Made by a program: the position numbers and the translations under genes. DNA of 28,216 bases from JAAYQA01 sp964510345 (GTDB lineage Bacteria; Bacillota; Clostridia; Tissierellales; Peptoniphilaceae), in contig CAZEBB010000025.1 in NCBI GenBank assembly GCA_964510345.1, forward strand, positions 1 through 28,216, in the 5' to 3' direction. Of this stretch, positions 8,467 through 16,326 are shown piece by piece; the stretch's first letter is position 1, and every line of letters begins with the position of its first letter. The notes beneath the pieces are model-generated. The model saw only the letters and a program-made list of their open reading frames with translations, searched no databases and was not told the origin of the DNA.

Positions 8467-9339
8467 TTAATAGGAGCGCTGTTTTTTGAAAAACGTTCCG
8501 ATCATTTTGCCGACAAAGTACACGATGACCGGGCAAAGAATAGAGATTGCCAAAATCACCTGAGAGAGGGGATACGCGCCTTTTCCGAAGATTAGCAGCT
8601 GGGTAAAGGCAAACGCACTTTGGAGAGAATGACTGACCATAGCGGCAATCATCGATCCGGTCAGGAGATAGACGATGCTGAATCCTGCGCTGGTGAGGAA
8701 ATATGCGATGGTGAGCGCATTGATGCCGAAGTTGGATACATGTGGCAGTACAAAAGCTAAAGCAGTGACGGTGACGCTGACGATCGCAGGAAAACTGAAG
8801 ATCGATCGGCTTCTTGGGCTCAGTCGAAGGAGTCCATCGTGTACGGAGCGTAGCAGCACGCCGCGATAGAGTAGTTCCTCGATGATCGGGGCAAAAATCG
8901 TCGTGGCGATGATCGTCGTGAGGTCCGTAAAGAATCCTTTACCGAGACCGCTGGCGATGAACTCTGCCGGCGCATCCGTTTTTGCAAAACCAAGCTCCGA
9001 GATCAGGAAAAACACGAGATGCGTTACGACGAATACCGCGAGTATGACAATCACATTGCGCTTTGTAAATACCGGTTGGTCAAAGCCGAGGTGTGCTGCT
9101 GTGATCTTCTTCTTGCTGAACAAGCGAACGAGAGCGAGGGGGATGATCGCGAGGATCACAAATTGAAGAAGCGGCAGCAAATCGCGGATGATCGCAGGCG
9201 CCGTGTCGAGCGGTAAAAATGACATCAGTGTGAGGGAGCCGAAACCCAACATGGGAAAGATTGCAAACCATATCGGCCAAGGAGTGGTTGATCGTGCGAG
9301 ACGATTCTCAAGCGCTCGCGGTGAATTTGTGTACTTCAT
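8467..9339 (-). CDS. CPBP family intramembrane metalloprotease
   Basis: A 290-residue polytopic membrane protein of the CPBP (Abi/Rce1-like) family, which are glutamate/histidine intramembrane proteases acting on CAAX proteins, signal peptides or bacteriocin-related targets. The three family motifs are visible: E154-E155-x3-R159 (IIEELLYRG), a histidine motif FVLPH200, and a late MVSHSLQSAFAF helix. About eight hydrophobic helices are seen. The open frame starts at a TTG at 9351, but GGGAGG lies just before ATG at 9339 (MKYTNSPRAL), so the shorter form is chosen. Transcription is opposite to both neighbours. A TATACT -10-like hexamer occurs at 9376-9381 on the minus strand without a good -35. 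The substrate is unknown. Confidence 0.88.
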   Translation of the reverse strand: MKYTNSPRALENRLARSTTPWPIWFAIFPMLGFGSLTLMSFLPLDTAPAIIRDLLPLLQFVILAIIPLALVRLFSKKKITAAHLGFDQPVFTKRNVIVILAVFVVTHLVFFLISELGFAKTDAPAEFIASGLGKGFFTDLTTIIATTIFAPIIEELLYRGVLLRSVHDGLLRLSPRSRSIFSFPAIVSVTVTALAFVLPHVSNFGINALTIAYFLTSAGFSIVYLLTGSMIAAMVSHSLQSAFAFTQLLIFGKGAYPLSQVILAISILCPVIVYFVGKMIGTFFKKQRSY

Positions 9340-9453
9340 AAAGCCTCCCAAATCATGACAGTTTGTGTTAGATTTAGTATAGTCTACTTATGATGTGTAG
9401 ATATTACAAAACCGTTTCATTTGTGCTGATGTGCAACTTGAGCGCAGCCGTCG

Positions 9454-9462
9454 TGGTACAAT
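9454..9462 (+). promoter_or_regulatory. Extended -10 promoter for the ACT-domain gene
   Basis: TGGTACAAT is an extended -10 element (TGnTACAAT), 27 bases before the start codon at 9489. No consensus -35 lies at the proper distance, as is common for extended -10 promoters. It would serve the run 9489-11802. Confidence 0.45.
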
Positions 9463-9488
9463 CGTAGTATGTAATCGAGGTGATTCTT

Positions 9489-9866
9489 ATGAGGGTAAAG
9501 AGGATAGAAGGCGAATTCAGTATTTGCAAAATAGAAAAATTATCTGATGTGAGAGCGGGTGGAAAATTCTTTTTTCTTGGAAAGACGGATGAGGAGCTTT
9601 CGCTCGTTTGTCACACGAGAGATGTACCCGCTCACGTCGTCATACGAGATGACGGCTGGCGTTGTTTTCGCATCCAAGGAGTGCTCGACTTTTCGCTCAT
9701 CGGAATTCTATCGAAGATATCAACGCTTTTGGCAGAGAAAAATATCGGCATCTTTGCGGTCTCGACCTTTAATACGGACTATATCTTGACCAAAGCCGAT
9801 GATTTTCAGCGGGCGGTCGAGGTTCTACAAACCAACGGCTACCCATTCGAGGAAGAATCGTTATGA
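9489..9866 (+). CDS. ACT domain-containing protein
   Basis: A 125-residue protein whose second half is a clear ACT-type ligand domain: GVLDFSLIGILSKISTLLAEKNIGIFAVSTFNTDYILTK, like the COG3603 stand-alone ACT proteins (related to the C-terminal ACT of aspartate kinases). The N-terminal half forms a second, more divergent ACT-like unit. Such proteins bind amino acids; the ligand here is unknown. GAGGTGA at 9477-9483 fits ATG 9489 better than the in-frame GTG at 9480, which lies inside that binding site. The stop overlaps the next start (ATGA at 9863-9866), which implies translational coupling with the TIGR04076 gene. Confidence 0.85.
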   Translation: MRVKRIEGEFSICKIEKLSDVRAGGKFFFLGKTDEELSLVCHTRDVPAHVVIRDDGWRCFRIQGVLDFSLIGILSKISTLLAEKNIGIFAVSTFNTDYILTKADDFQRAVEVLQTNGYPFEEESL

Positions 9867-10177
9867 AAAAATGCAGAATCACGGTCGTGCGGAAAGCAGA
9901 ATATCCGGACTTGATGGCGCAGTATGAAAATCCGATAGAAAACGCTTGCGACATGGAAGAAGGCGCGGTCTATATCGCGAATGGATGGGAGAGGCCGGAG
10001 GGCTTGTGCGAAAGTGCATGGGAGAGCATGTCACCGTTTGTGATGACATTGGCCTACGGTGGCGAGAACATTTACAACGGTTGGATGAAAGATAAGCGTT
10101 CGGCAATGATCTCGTGCAATGACGGATTCAGGCCGGTCAGCTTTTACATAGAAGCGCTGGAAGAAGAGGCGGACTAG
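9863..10177 (+). CDS. TIGR04076-like small protein
   Basis: A 104-residue protein matching the TIGR04076 family in length and pattern: CRITVVRK at the start, then a C-x2-EEGAVYIANGWERPEG segment, ESAWESMSPFVMTLAYGG, a WM-K segment, and ISCNDGFRPVSFYIE at the end. The function is unknown. It shares an ATGA overlap with the ACT gene and lies 17 bases before the CWB2-deacetylase start, so all three are probably cotranscribed. No signal peptide is present. Confidence 0.78.
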   Translation: MKKCRITVVRKAEYPDLMAQYENPIENACDMEEGAVYIANGWERPEGLCESAWESMSPFVMTLAYGGENIYNGWMKDKRSAMISCNDGFRPVSFYIEALEEEAD

Positions 10178-10194
10178 AGATGGAGGAGAACGAT

Positions 10195-11802
10195 ATGTTC
10201 ATTAAGCGAAAGATCATCATTTTATTACTCAGCGTTTTACTCCTTTTGCCGGCATCTGTCTTCGCCGATGGACCCAGGCGAATTCACGGGAAGAACCGTT
10301 TTGAAACGGCGATACAGGTAAGCCTTCAGACGTTTGAGAAGAGCGATACGGTATTCATCGCGAACGGACAAAACTATATCGATGCACTGCCCGCTTCGAC
10401 ATTGGCCAATCATGTAAAAGCGCCGATCCTGCTCGCAGCGGTAAATGAAATTCCTGAGGCGACAATTGCTGAGATCAAGCGACTGGGAGCGACCAAAGCC
10501 TATGTATTGGGCGGTATAGCCACTCTCGACCCCGCGATTGAGAGCCGATTACAGGAACTCGGCATCACGCCGACACGAGTCGCCGGAGCGGATCGCTACG
10601 AAACTTCAGAAAAACTCTTGGCTGTTTTGCAGGGAGAGATCGATGTGCAACAAGTCTTTTTAACGGCTTCGGTTGCCGATGCCGTGTCCTCCAGTGCGTA
10701 TCGAGGGGCGAGCATCCCGCTCCTATTGGTTAAAAACGGGGCGCCCTCTCAGGTGGTCGTCGATCTGGCGGTCGACAAGACGATCGTTGGCGGTGAGAAT
10801 ACCTTATCTAAGGAGACGGCGGAACTCGTCCGAGCTACGAGTCGAATCAGCGGGAGCAATCGTTTTGAAACGGCCACTAAACTTGCCACGATGAACCGAG
10901 AAGAAAACGGGGTGAAGAACGTACTCCTTGTCCACGCGACTGAATTTATCGATGCTTTTACGGCAACCACTTTTGCGTATGCAAAACAGTACAATATCCT
11001 CTTGACACCCGGCACCTATTTGGAACCCTATACGAGAGAATGGGCAGCGAAAAACGAATCGACGATAATGGTCGTAGGGGGCACGGCAACGATTACCGAT
11101 ACGGCGATCCACCGAACGGAACCCGAGCCGGCTCCGAAACCGGAACCCAAACCCCAGCCAAAGCCCGAACCAAAGCCAGAAAAACCGAAAATCGACCCGA
11201 AGAGGCCGATGGTCGCGATCACGTATGACGACGGGCCGAAACCGGAAACCACGGCAAAGATATTGGACATCCTGAAGGAGAACGATGCAAAAGCTACGTT
11301 TTTTGTCCTCGGGCAGAGCGTTAATTCATACCCGAATATTGTGAAACGCGCTGTAGCGGAGGGTCACGAGATCGGAAACCACAGCTACGGTCACCCCAGC
11401 CTCACAAGCCTATCGTCTGCTGCGATACGTAACGAGATCCAAAAGACGAATCGGGCGATCGCAGCCGCAGCCGATGTAACGCCGGTATTCGCACGGCCCA
11501 CTTATGGCAATGTAAATCAGACCGTTCGGGATGCGGTGCCGATGCCGTTGATCAACTGGTCGATCGACACGAGAGACTGGGAGAATCGAAACGCCCAAAT
11601 GATTCGCAGAAATATCATGAACAATGTACAAGATGGCGATATTATCTTAATGCATGACATCCATCGCCCGACGGTACAGGCGACGGAGATCGTCATACCG
11701 GAGTTGATCGAGAAGGGGTATCAGTTGGTAACCTTGTCTGAATTGTTTGAATACAAGGGCATCACGCCCAAAGCGGGATATGTGTACCGCCATGCGCGAT
11801 AG
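10195..11802 (+). CDS. Secreted CWB2-anchored polysaccharide deacetylase (NodB type)
   Basis: A 535-residue exported protein. Residues 1-25 are a signal peptide (basic start, leucine-rich core, ending ASVFA). Three CWB2 units begin with RIHGKNRFETA, RVAGADRYETS and RISGSNRFETA. A Pro-Glu-Lys linker covers about 308-338, then a carbohydrate esterase family 4 NodB domain runs to the end. NodB motifs are intact: T343-Y-D345-D346-G-P, H396-SYG-H400, R434-PTYG, D458 in DTRDW, and L485-M-H487-D. It should remove N-acetyl groups from peptidoglycan or another wall polysaccharide while attached to the wall by CWB2. GGAGGAG at 10182-10188 decides for ATG 10195 over ATG 10180. It ends the ACT-TIGR04076 run at a strong terminator. 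The exact substrate is not known. Confidence 0.93.
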   Translation: MFIKRKIIILLLSVLLLLPASVFADGPRRIHGKNRFETAIQVSLQTFEKSDTVFIANGQNYIDALPASTLANHVKAPILLAAVNEIPEATIAEIKRLGATKAYVLGGIATLDPAIESRLQELGITPTRVAGADRYETSEKLLAVLQGEIDVQQVFLTASVADAVSSSAYRGASIPLLLVKNGAPSQVVVDLAVDKTIVGGENTLSKETAELVRATSRISGSNRFETATKLATMNREENGVKNVLLVHATEFIDAFTATTFAYAKQYNILLTPGTYLEPYTREWAAKNESTIMVVGGTATITDTAIHRTEPEPAPKPEPKPQPKPEPKPEKPKIDPKRPMVAITYDDGPKPETTAKILDILKENDAKATFFVLGQSVNSYPNIVKRAVAEGHEIGNHSYGHPSLTSLSSAAIRNEIQKTNRAIAAAADVTPVFARPTYGNVNQTVRDAVPMPLINWSIDTRDWENRNAQMIRRNIMNNVQDGDIILMHDIHRPTVQATEIVIPELIEKGYQLVTLSELFEYKGITPKAGYVYRHAR

Positions 11803-11810
11803 AGTATAAG

Positions 11811-11836
11811 AGACGAATCGAAAGGTTCGTCTTTTT
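11811..11836 (+). terminator. Rho-independent terminator after the CWB2-NodB gene
   Basis: AGACGAA (11811-11817) pairs with TTCGTCT (11826-11832). The inner T-G and C-G pairs extend the stem to nine pairs closed by a GAAA tetraloop, followed by TTTTT. Confidence 0.85.
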
Positions 11837-11923
11837 GTATGTCGTAATGATCGGCACAGAGTATATCATGTCACTGCCGGGGTATAAACATCAGTAACGG
11901 AAGTGGTAAAGGGGGAAGAAGAT

Positions 11924-13468
11924 ATGAAGAATTGGAATCTGATGTTACAAAAAGTGATCGCATGGGTTGTCGCTTTTACGATCATGGTGCCTTCAACTGC
12001 TGTATTTGCTGCGGATCCGGAATTCAATGTCATTCGGATCGAAGGGAAGGACCGTTACCAAACGGCTGCTCGAGTGGCTGAAAGGGTGCGCCCGGCGAGC
12101 TCTCGGTACCTTTTAGCCAGCGGGGAGAATTATCCCGATGCGTTGGCAGGAGCGCCGCTCACTAAGGGCATGTATCCGATACTCTTGACGGGAAAAGATC
12201 GGCTGCATCCGGAAACACGCGCGGTTCTGGCGAAGAATTCCGGTGCCATCGTCACGATATTGGGGGGCAAGAATACGATTACGGAGTCGGTCGAGGCTGA
12301 ACTGCGTGCGATGGGAGTCGCCGTCGAACGTATCGCAGGGCAGGATCGGTATGATACCGCATCGCAGATCGCCGATGAGATCGATACAAAACAATTCGTC
12401 ATCGCGAGCGGCACGGGTTTTGCGGACGCACTGGCCGGTTCGGCGCTGGCATTGCATAAAGGAGCCGCGATCCTTTTAGGCAACTCAGTTGAAGTGCCTG
12501 CACAAACCATGAGTCATGTCATGCGAGTGGATGATGCCAAGCTCACGCTCCTTGGTGGCAACCATACATTTCCGGCGTCGATCACTGCCGAATACCGCGC
12601 GCTCGATGCTGATTTCGTGCGTTACACCGGACGTGATCGGTACGAGACATCGACCAATATTGCACAAAGCTTTACGAATCCTCAGTCGGTCATTGTCGCC
12701 ACGGGCGAAAACTACCCCGACGCATTAACAGCTGCGGCCTTGGCAGGGAAACTGAAAGCACCGATCTTGCTAGTGAAGAAGGATGCCGTACCGAAATCTG
12801 TCCGAGAGTATCTCACAAAACACAAGAATAGCATCCAAGATGTATATATCCTGGGCGGGGAGAACTCCGTTTCGAAGCAGATCGCTTCGGTTCTCGCCAA
12901 TCCTGAGCAACCGGCGACAGCGGCATGGCAAAAGGAATATGCGAAGCTCCTTCGTGGAGAGATAGTACTTTTCCGATCGAATCAGGGTCCCTCTAAATTG
13001 TCAGAAGCGAATAGCCAATTTGCCGTATTTGACTTTGATGGAGACGGCATACAGGAGCTCATCATCAAATACCGCTATAACGAGGGTACGGCCGAGTTGA
13101 CAGATTACTATATTGCGTCATTTGATGGGAATCTGATCAACACATTCGAATACCAGGATCGCACGTTCTTTGGACGCGTCCTATTCGGCTATCATGCGGA
13201 GAATCGTCAACTACTTGTAGCGAGCGGTCATGAGGCGATCCACCACAGCGGATATGCGCTTTACGGCGGTCAAATGCATCACGTGTACTATCTGCGATCC
13301 GGATATATGGACGCATCGCCCGAGGAGAGAATCGGCGATAACAAAGTGGATTTGACCGAAGCGGAATATGTGATCAAGGCGAAAGCGTATATGGACGCGT
13401 TGCGTACATTTGACTTTGTCGATAACACGTCCGAAAATCGTGAGTCACTATTGTTCACCGTAGAATAA
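11924..13468 (+). CDS. Secreted CWB2 protein with C-terminal calcium-loop domain
   Basis: A 514-residue exported protein. Residues 1-31 form a signal peptide ending near AVFAAD. Three CWB2 units start at RIEGKDRYQTA (about residue 39), RIAGQDRYDTA and RYTGRDRYETS. From about W335 a separate domain follows that I do not recognise as an enzyme; it has FDFDGDGIQELI with D370, D372 and D374 arranged as an EF-hand or dockerin-like calcium loop, and aromatic-rich strands after it. GGGGGAAG at 11911-11918 points to ATG 11924 rather than GTG 11903. The esterase gene starts six bases after its stop, suggesting coupling with the 13475-16305 genes. A wall-attached binding or sensing role is inference. 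Confidence 0.9.
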   Translation: MKNWNLMLQKVIAWVVAFTIMVPSTAVFAADPEFNVIRIEGKDRYQTAARVAERVRPASSRYLLASGENYPDALAGAPLTKGMYPILLTGKDRLHPETRAVLAKNSGAIVTILGGKNTITESVEAELRAMGVAVERIAGQDRYDTASQIADEIDTKQFVIASGTGFADALAGSALALHKGAAILLGNSVEVPAQTMSHVMRVDDAKLTLLGGNHTFPASITAEYRALDADFVRYTGRDRYETSTNIAQSFTNPQSVIVATGENYPDALTAAALAGKLKAPILLVKKDAVPKSVREYLTKHKNSIQDVYILGGENSVSKQIASVLANPEQPATAAWQKEYAKLLRGEIVLFRSNQGPSKLSEANSQFAVFDFDGDGIQELIIKYRYNEGTAELTDYYIASFDGNLINTFEYQDRTFFGRVLFGYHAENRQLLVASGHEAIHHSGYALYGGQMHHVYYLRSGYMDASPEERIGDNKVDLTEAEYVIKAKAYMDALRTFDFVDNTSENRESLLFTVE

Positions 13469-13474
13469 TTTGCC

Positions 13475-14395
13475 ATGAACCCATTCATACGATTCGCATT
13501 AAAGATCATTTCGCTCCCGATTTTTGATATGACCCGAGATTATACCATTGTCCGGAAATTACAGGAATGGGCGGCGAAACGAGAGGAAATCCCACCGGAT
13601 TTCCTCCTTTTGGATGAAGAAATTCTTTCATCCGACGGGCTGCATAGCATTCCGGTACGTATCTTTGCCGAGCCGACAGACCATAGAAACGGCACGCTGT
13701 TGTTTTTTCACGGCGGAGGTTATGTGATCGGGAATGTCGACACCTATACGCCGGTGTGCCTGCAGATGGTGGAGGAAACGGAGCGACCGGTCATGTCCGT
13801 CGATTATAGATTGGCACCGGAGCACCCGTTCCCGCAAGGGCCGGATGACTGCTATGAAGTCATGCGTTTTCTTTGCGAAGATACCACCGGAAGATTCCGA
13901 CCGTTGACTGTGATCGGTGATTCTGCCGGCGCAAATCTGGCGACTGTCTCCTGCTTGCGATTGCGTGATGCCGGGCTACCCCTGCCGGATGCACAGGTGC
14001 TGATCTATCCCGCCGTGGGCTGGGATTACTCTGAACAAAGCCCTTTCGCATCCGTTCATGAGAAGGCGGAGGATTTCGGCTTGACGCGCAAGAAGCTGGT
14101 CGAGTATTACGACCTCTATGTACCGGACGACGTCGACCCGAAAGATCCGAGAATTGCGCCTTTATTGGCGGATGACCACAGCGGATTACCGCGTACCCTC
14201 ATCTTTACAGCCGAGCATGACCCGCTGCGCGACGAGGGGGAAGCCTATGGAAAAAAACTGCAAGAAGCCGGCGTCGAGACCGAAGTTATTCGCGTTTTGG
14301 ATGTACCGCACGGGTTTTGGACCTATGAGCGACCGTTCAATGAGGCGGTCGAAACCGTATATCGAGAACTCAAGGCCTTTCTTTTGAGGACATGA
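13475..14395 (+). CDS. Alpha/beta hydrolase, hormone-sensitive lipase (HSL) family esterase
   Basis: A 306-residue cytoplasmic alpha/beta hydrolase of bacterial family IV (HSL). The oxyanion-hole motif H79-G-G-G precedes the nucleophile elbow G148-D-S150-A-G, and the acid and base are D249 (EHDPLRDEG) and H279 (VPHGFW). Such enzymes hydrolyse short and medium acyl esters. There is no signal peptide, although the N terminus is fairly hydrophobic (FIRFALKIISLPIF). No good ribosome binding site precedes ATG 13475, which lies six bases after the CWB2 stop, so translation is probably coupled. The stop overlaps the next start (ATGA at 14392-14395). The adjacent acyltransferase suggests that the two act on the same acyl group; this is inference. 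Confidence 0.9.
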   Translation: MNPFIRFALKIISLPIFDMTRDYTIVRKLQEWAAKREEIPPDFLLLDEEILSSDGLHSIPVRIFAEPTDHRNGTLLFFHGGGYVIGNVDTYTPVCLQMVEETERPVMSVDYRLAPEHPFPQGPDDCYEVMRFLCEDTTGRFRPLTVIGDSAGANLATVSCLRLRDAGLPLPDAQVLIYPAVGWDYSEQSPFASVHEKAEDFGLTRKKLVEYYDLYVPDDVDPKDPRIAPLLADDHSGLPRTLIFTAEHDPLRDEGEAYGKKLQEAGVETEVIRVLDVPHGFWTYERPFNEAVETVYRELKAFLLRT

Positions 14396-16305
14396 CGATG
14401 AAGACGAAACCCCCATCGAAATGGGTAGACCGTTTGGGTCGCCGGTGGATCCCGTTAGAGAACGCTTCGAAGATATTCCTGGCAACCTATAATACGGTCG
14501 ACACCAAAGTGTATCGATACACCGTAGAACTCTTTGAAGATGTGGACCCGGATCGCTTACAACAGGCGACGGACAAAGCGTTTGACTCTTTTGACTTATA
14601 TCGCGCCTCGGTGCGTAGAGGGTTCTTTTGGTACTATCTCGAAGAAACAGAGCTTCGCCCCGTCGTTGCGCTTGAGACAGACGTACCCTGTGCGCCGATC
14701 TATACGCACGATGAACGCGGCCTGCTGTTTCGCGTCTTGTATCGCAAGAATCGGATCCATCTGGAAGTCTTTCACGCCTTGTCGGATGGGTCGGGGTCTT
14801 TACGCTTTTTGCGTGCACTCCTTTCTCACTATTTTGAAGACAATGTGCCGATCGTCGAGGATCAGGAAGACCATCATATGACAGACGGCTTTCAAGGAAG
14901 CGTTGACCGAAAGGAGCGGCCGAAACTTCATCACATGGGAAAGCACACGCTCATGTCTCGTATTCTGCCGAAAAAGGGCAGAAAGAAAATCTTTCAACTA
15001 AAGGGGATCCAAACCTTTGACGGTCGGATGCGCGTTACGGAAATACGTTGTCGGACCCAACAAGTTTTGAGCCTCGCCAAGCAATACGGTACAACGGTGA
15101 CGGTTCTTCTCACCGCGCTGTTTATTCTGTCGATCGAAGAGCAAGTGCCTGCGTGGAAACGCAGTGACGAATTGGAGATCGCCATCGCCCTCTCAGTTGA
15201 CTTGCGCCAGTTTTTTCCATCGGATACCGCAAGAAATTTTTTCGCGACGGTTGTCGTGAAACACGAAGTCACCAAAGACCTTCCGAAACTCTCGGCGGTC
15301 TGCGATTCCCTCACCGCACAGTTTAAAGAGAAGATCACAAAAGACAACATGGAGAAAAAGCTCGATCAACTGTTGGCTTTGGAAGAGATGACGGCCTTGC
15401 GATGGATCATTCGTCCGGTGAAAGACGTGATCCTCAGAATCGCAAATTACATCAACAACCGAGGGATAACCGCTGCGATGACCAATACCGGACGGCTGGG
15501 AATCGGGCCGCCACATGATGAGAAAATCCGTTCAGCCGGCATTCTCACCGCTGCCGTGCGACCGCAGTTTTCCGTGATGAGCCATAATGACGCATTTACG
15601 ATCACATTTACCTCGCCTTTTCAAAGTGACGAGATCCAACGGACATTTCATGATTTACTGGAACGCGAAGGAATCGAGACCGAGATTTTCGGCAATCGCA
15701 TCTATGGCGTTGAGAAAAAGAACGCGCTGGCGCTCAACACTTCGCCGTATCCCGACATCCTCCCGCGCTATAACGCCCGGTACGCACTTCAATGGCTTGT
15801 ATTACTGTCCGTTTTGATCGCCATAATCGCCGTTACCGTGCGGTCCCGGTTTCCGTTTTTTGACCTCTCCCTGCGATTTACACTATTATTGATCGTAGGC
15901 TTGTGGGCCGTCGTATTATCCATCTTGCGCAAAAAAAGAAATCCCAACAAGGCATTACTCTACCAAGTCGGGATTTTCTCCGGTTTAACTTTGCTGTCAG
16001 ACGGGCTCTCCGGATGGACCGGTTGGTCGCTGACGTATGCGCTGCCGTTGATCGTCATTACAGGGGTCATCGCCGCATTGATCGCAGCCAAGGTATCCTC
16101 TCTGCGCACGGGCGATACGCTCTTGTACTTGCAAGGGGTCGCCTTCGCCGGGTTGTTTCCCTTTGTGGTGGCGTCGCTCCGTTGGGTAGACCCTATCTGG
16201 CCCAGTCTCGTCGCTTCGACTTTTAGCACCTTGGTGCTCTTTTATACTCTCCTTCGGCATTGGGGAGAGCTGAAGACGGAAATCGGCAAGAGATTTCATC
16301 GATAG
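14392..16305 (+). CDS. Condensation/alcohol-acetyltransferase-like protein with C-terminal membrane domain (DUF6320-like)
   Basis: A 637-residue two-part protein. Residues 1 to about 440 resemble the chloramphenicol acetyltransferase/condensation superfamily (alcohol acetyltransferase, PapA type), with the active-site motif H128-ALS-D132-G and a later NTGRLG segment. From about Y464 to 630 there are some six or seven hydrophobic helices, which fits the DUF6320 domain I recall fused to or paired with such acyltransferases. The likely reaction is acyl transfer to a hydroxyl group at the membrane. ATG 14392 overlaps the esterase stop by four bases; ATG 14398 is an alternative, and TTGAGGAC upstream serves either. 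The stop codon lies inside the terminator stem shared with the convergent gene. The acceptor is unknown. Confidence 0.8.
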   Translation: MTMKTKPPSKWVDRLGRRWIPLENASKIFLATYNTVDTKVYRYTVELFEDVDPDRLQQATDKAFDSFDLYRASVRRGFFWYYLEETELRPVVALETDVPCAPIYTHDERGLLFRVLYRKNRIHLEVFHALSDGSGSLRFLRALLSHYFEDNVPIVEDQEDHHMTDGFQGSVDRKERPKLHHMGKHTLMSRILPKKGRKKIFQLKGIQTFDGRMRVTEIRCRTQQVLSLAKQYGTTVTVLLTALFILSIEEQVPAWKRSDELEIAIALSVDLRQFFPSDTARNFFATVVVKHEVTKDLPKLSAVCDSLTAQFKEKITKDNMEKKLDQLLALEEMTALRWIIRPVKDVILRIANYINNRGITAAMTNTGRLGIGPPHDEKIRSAGILTAAVRPQFSVMSHNDAFTITFTSPFQSDEIQRTFHDLLEREGIETEIFGNRIYGVEKKNALALNTSPYPDILPRYNARYALQWLVLLSVLIAIIAVTVRSRFPFFDLSLRFTLLLIVGLWAVVLSILRKKRNPNKALLYQVGIFSGLTLLSDGLSGWTGWSLTYALPLIVITGVIAALIAAKVSSLRTGDTLLYLQGVAFAGLFPFVVASLRWVDPIWPSLVASTFSTLVLFYTLLRHWGELKTEIGKRFHR

Positions 16306-16326
16306 GAGCCTTCGGGCTCCTATTTT
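16302..16326 (+). terminator. Terminator overlapping both convergent stop codons
   Basis: ATAGGAGCC (16302-16310) pairs with GGCTCCTAT (16315-16323) around a UUCG tetraloop, followed by TTT. The stop codon of the rightward acyltransferase (TAG, 16303-16305) and that of the leftward CWB2-deacetylase (16320-16322) are both inside the stem. The T-run is only on the rightward side. Confidence 0.8.

Noticed and set aside
11119..11210. Pro-Glu-Lys repeats in the CWB2-NodB gene as a DNA tandem repeat
   Set aside because: It is a normal low-complexity linker between domains; codons vary, so no recent tandem repeat.
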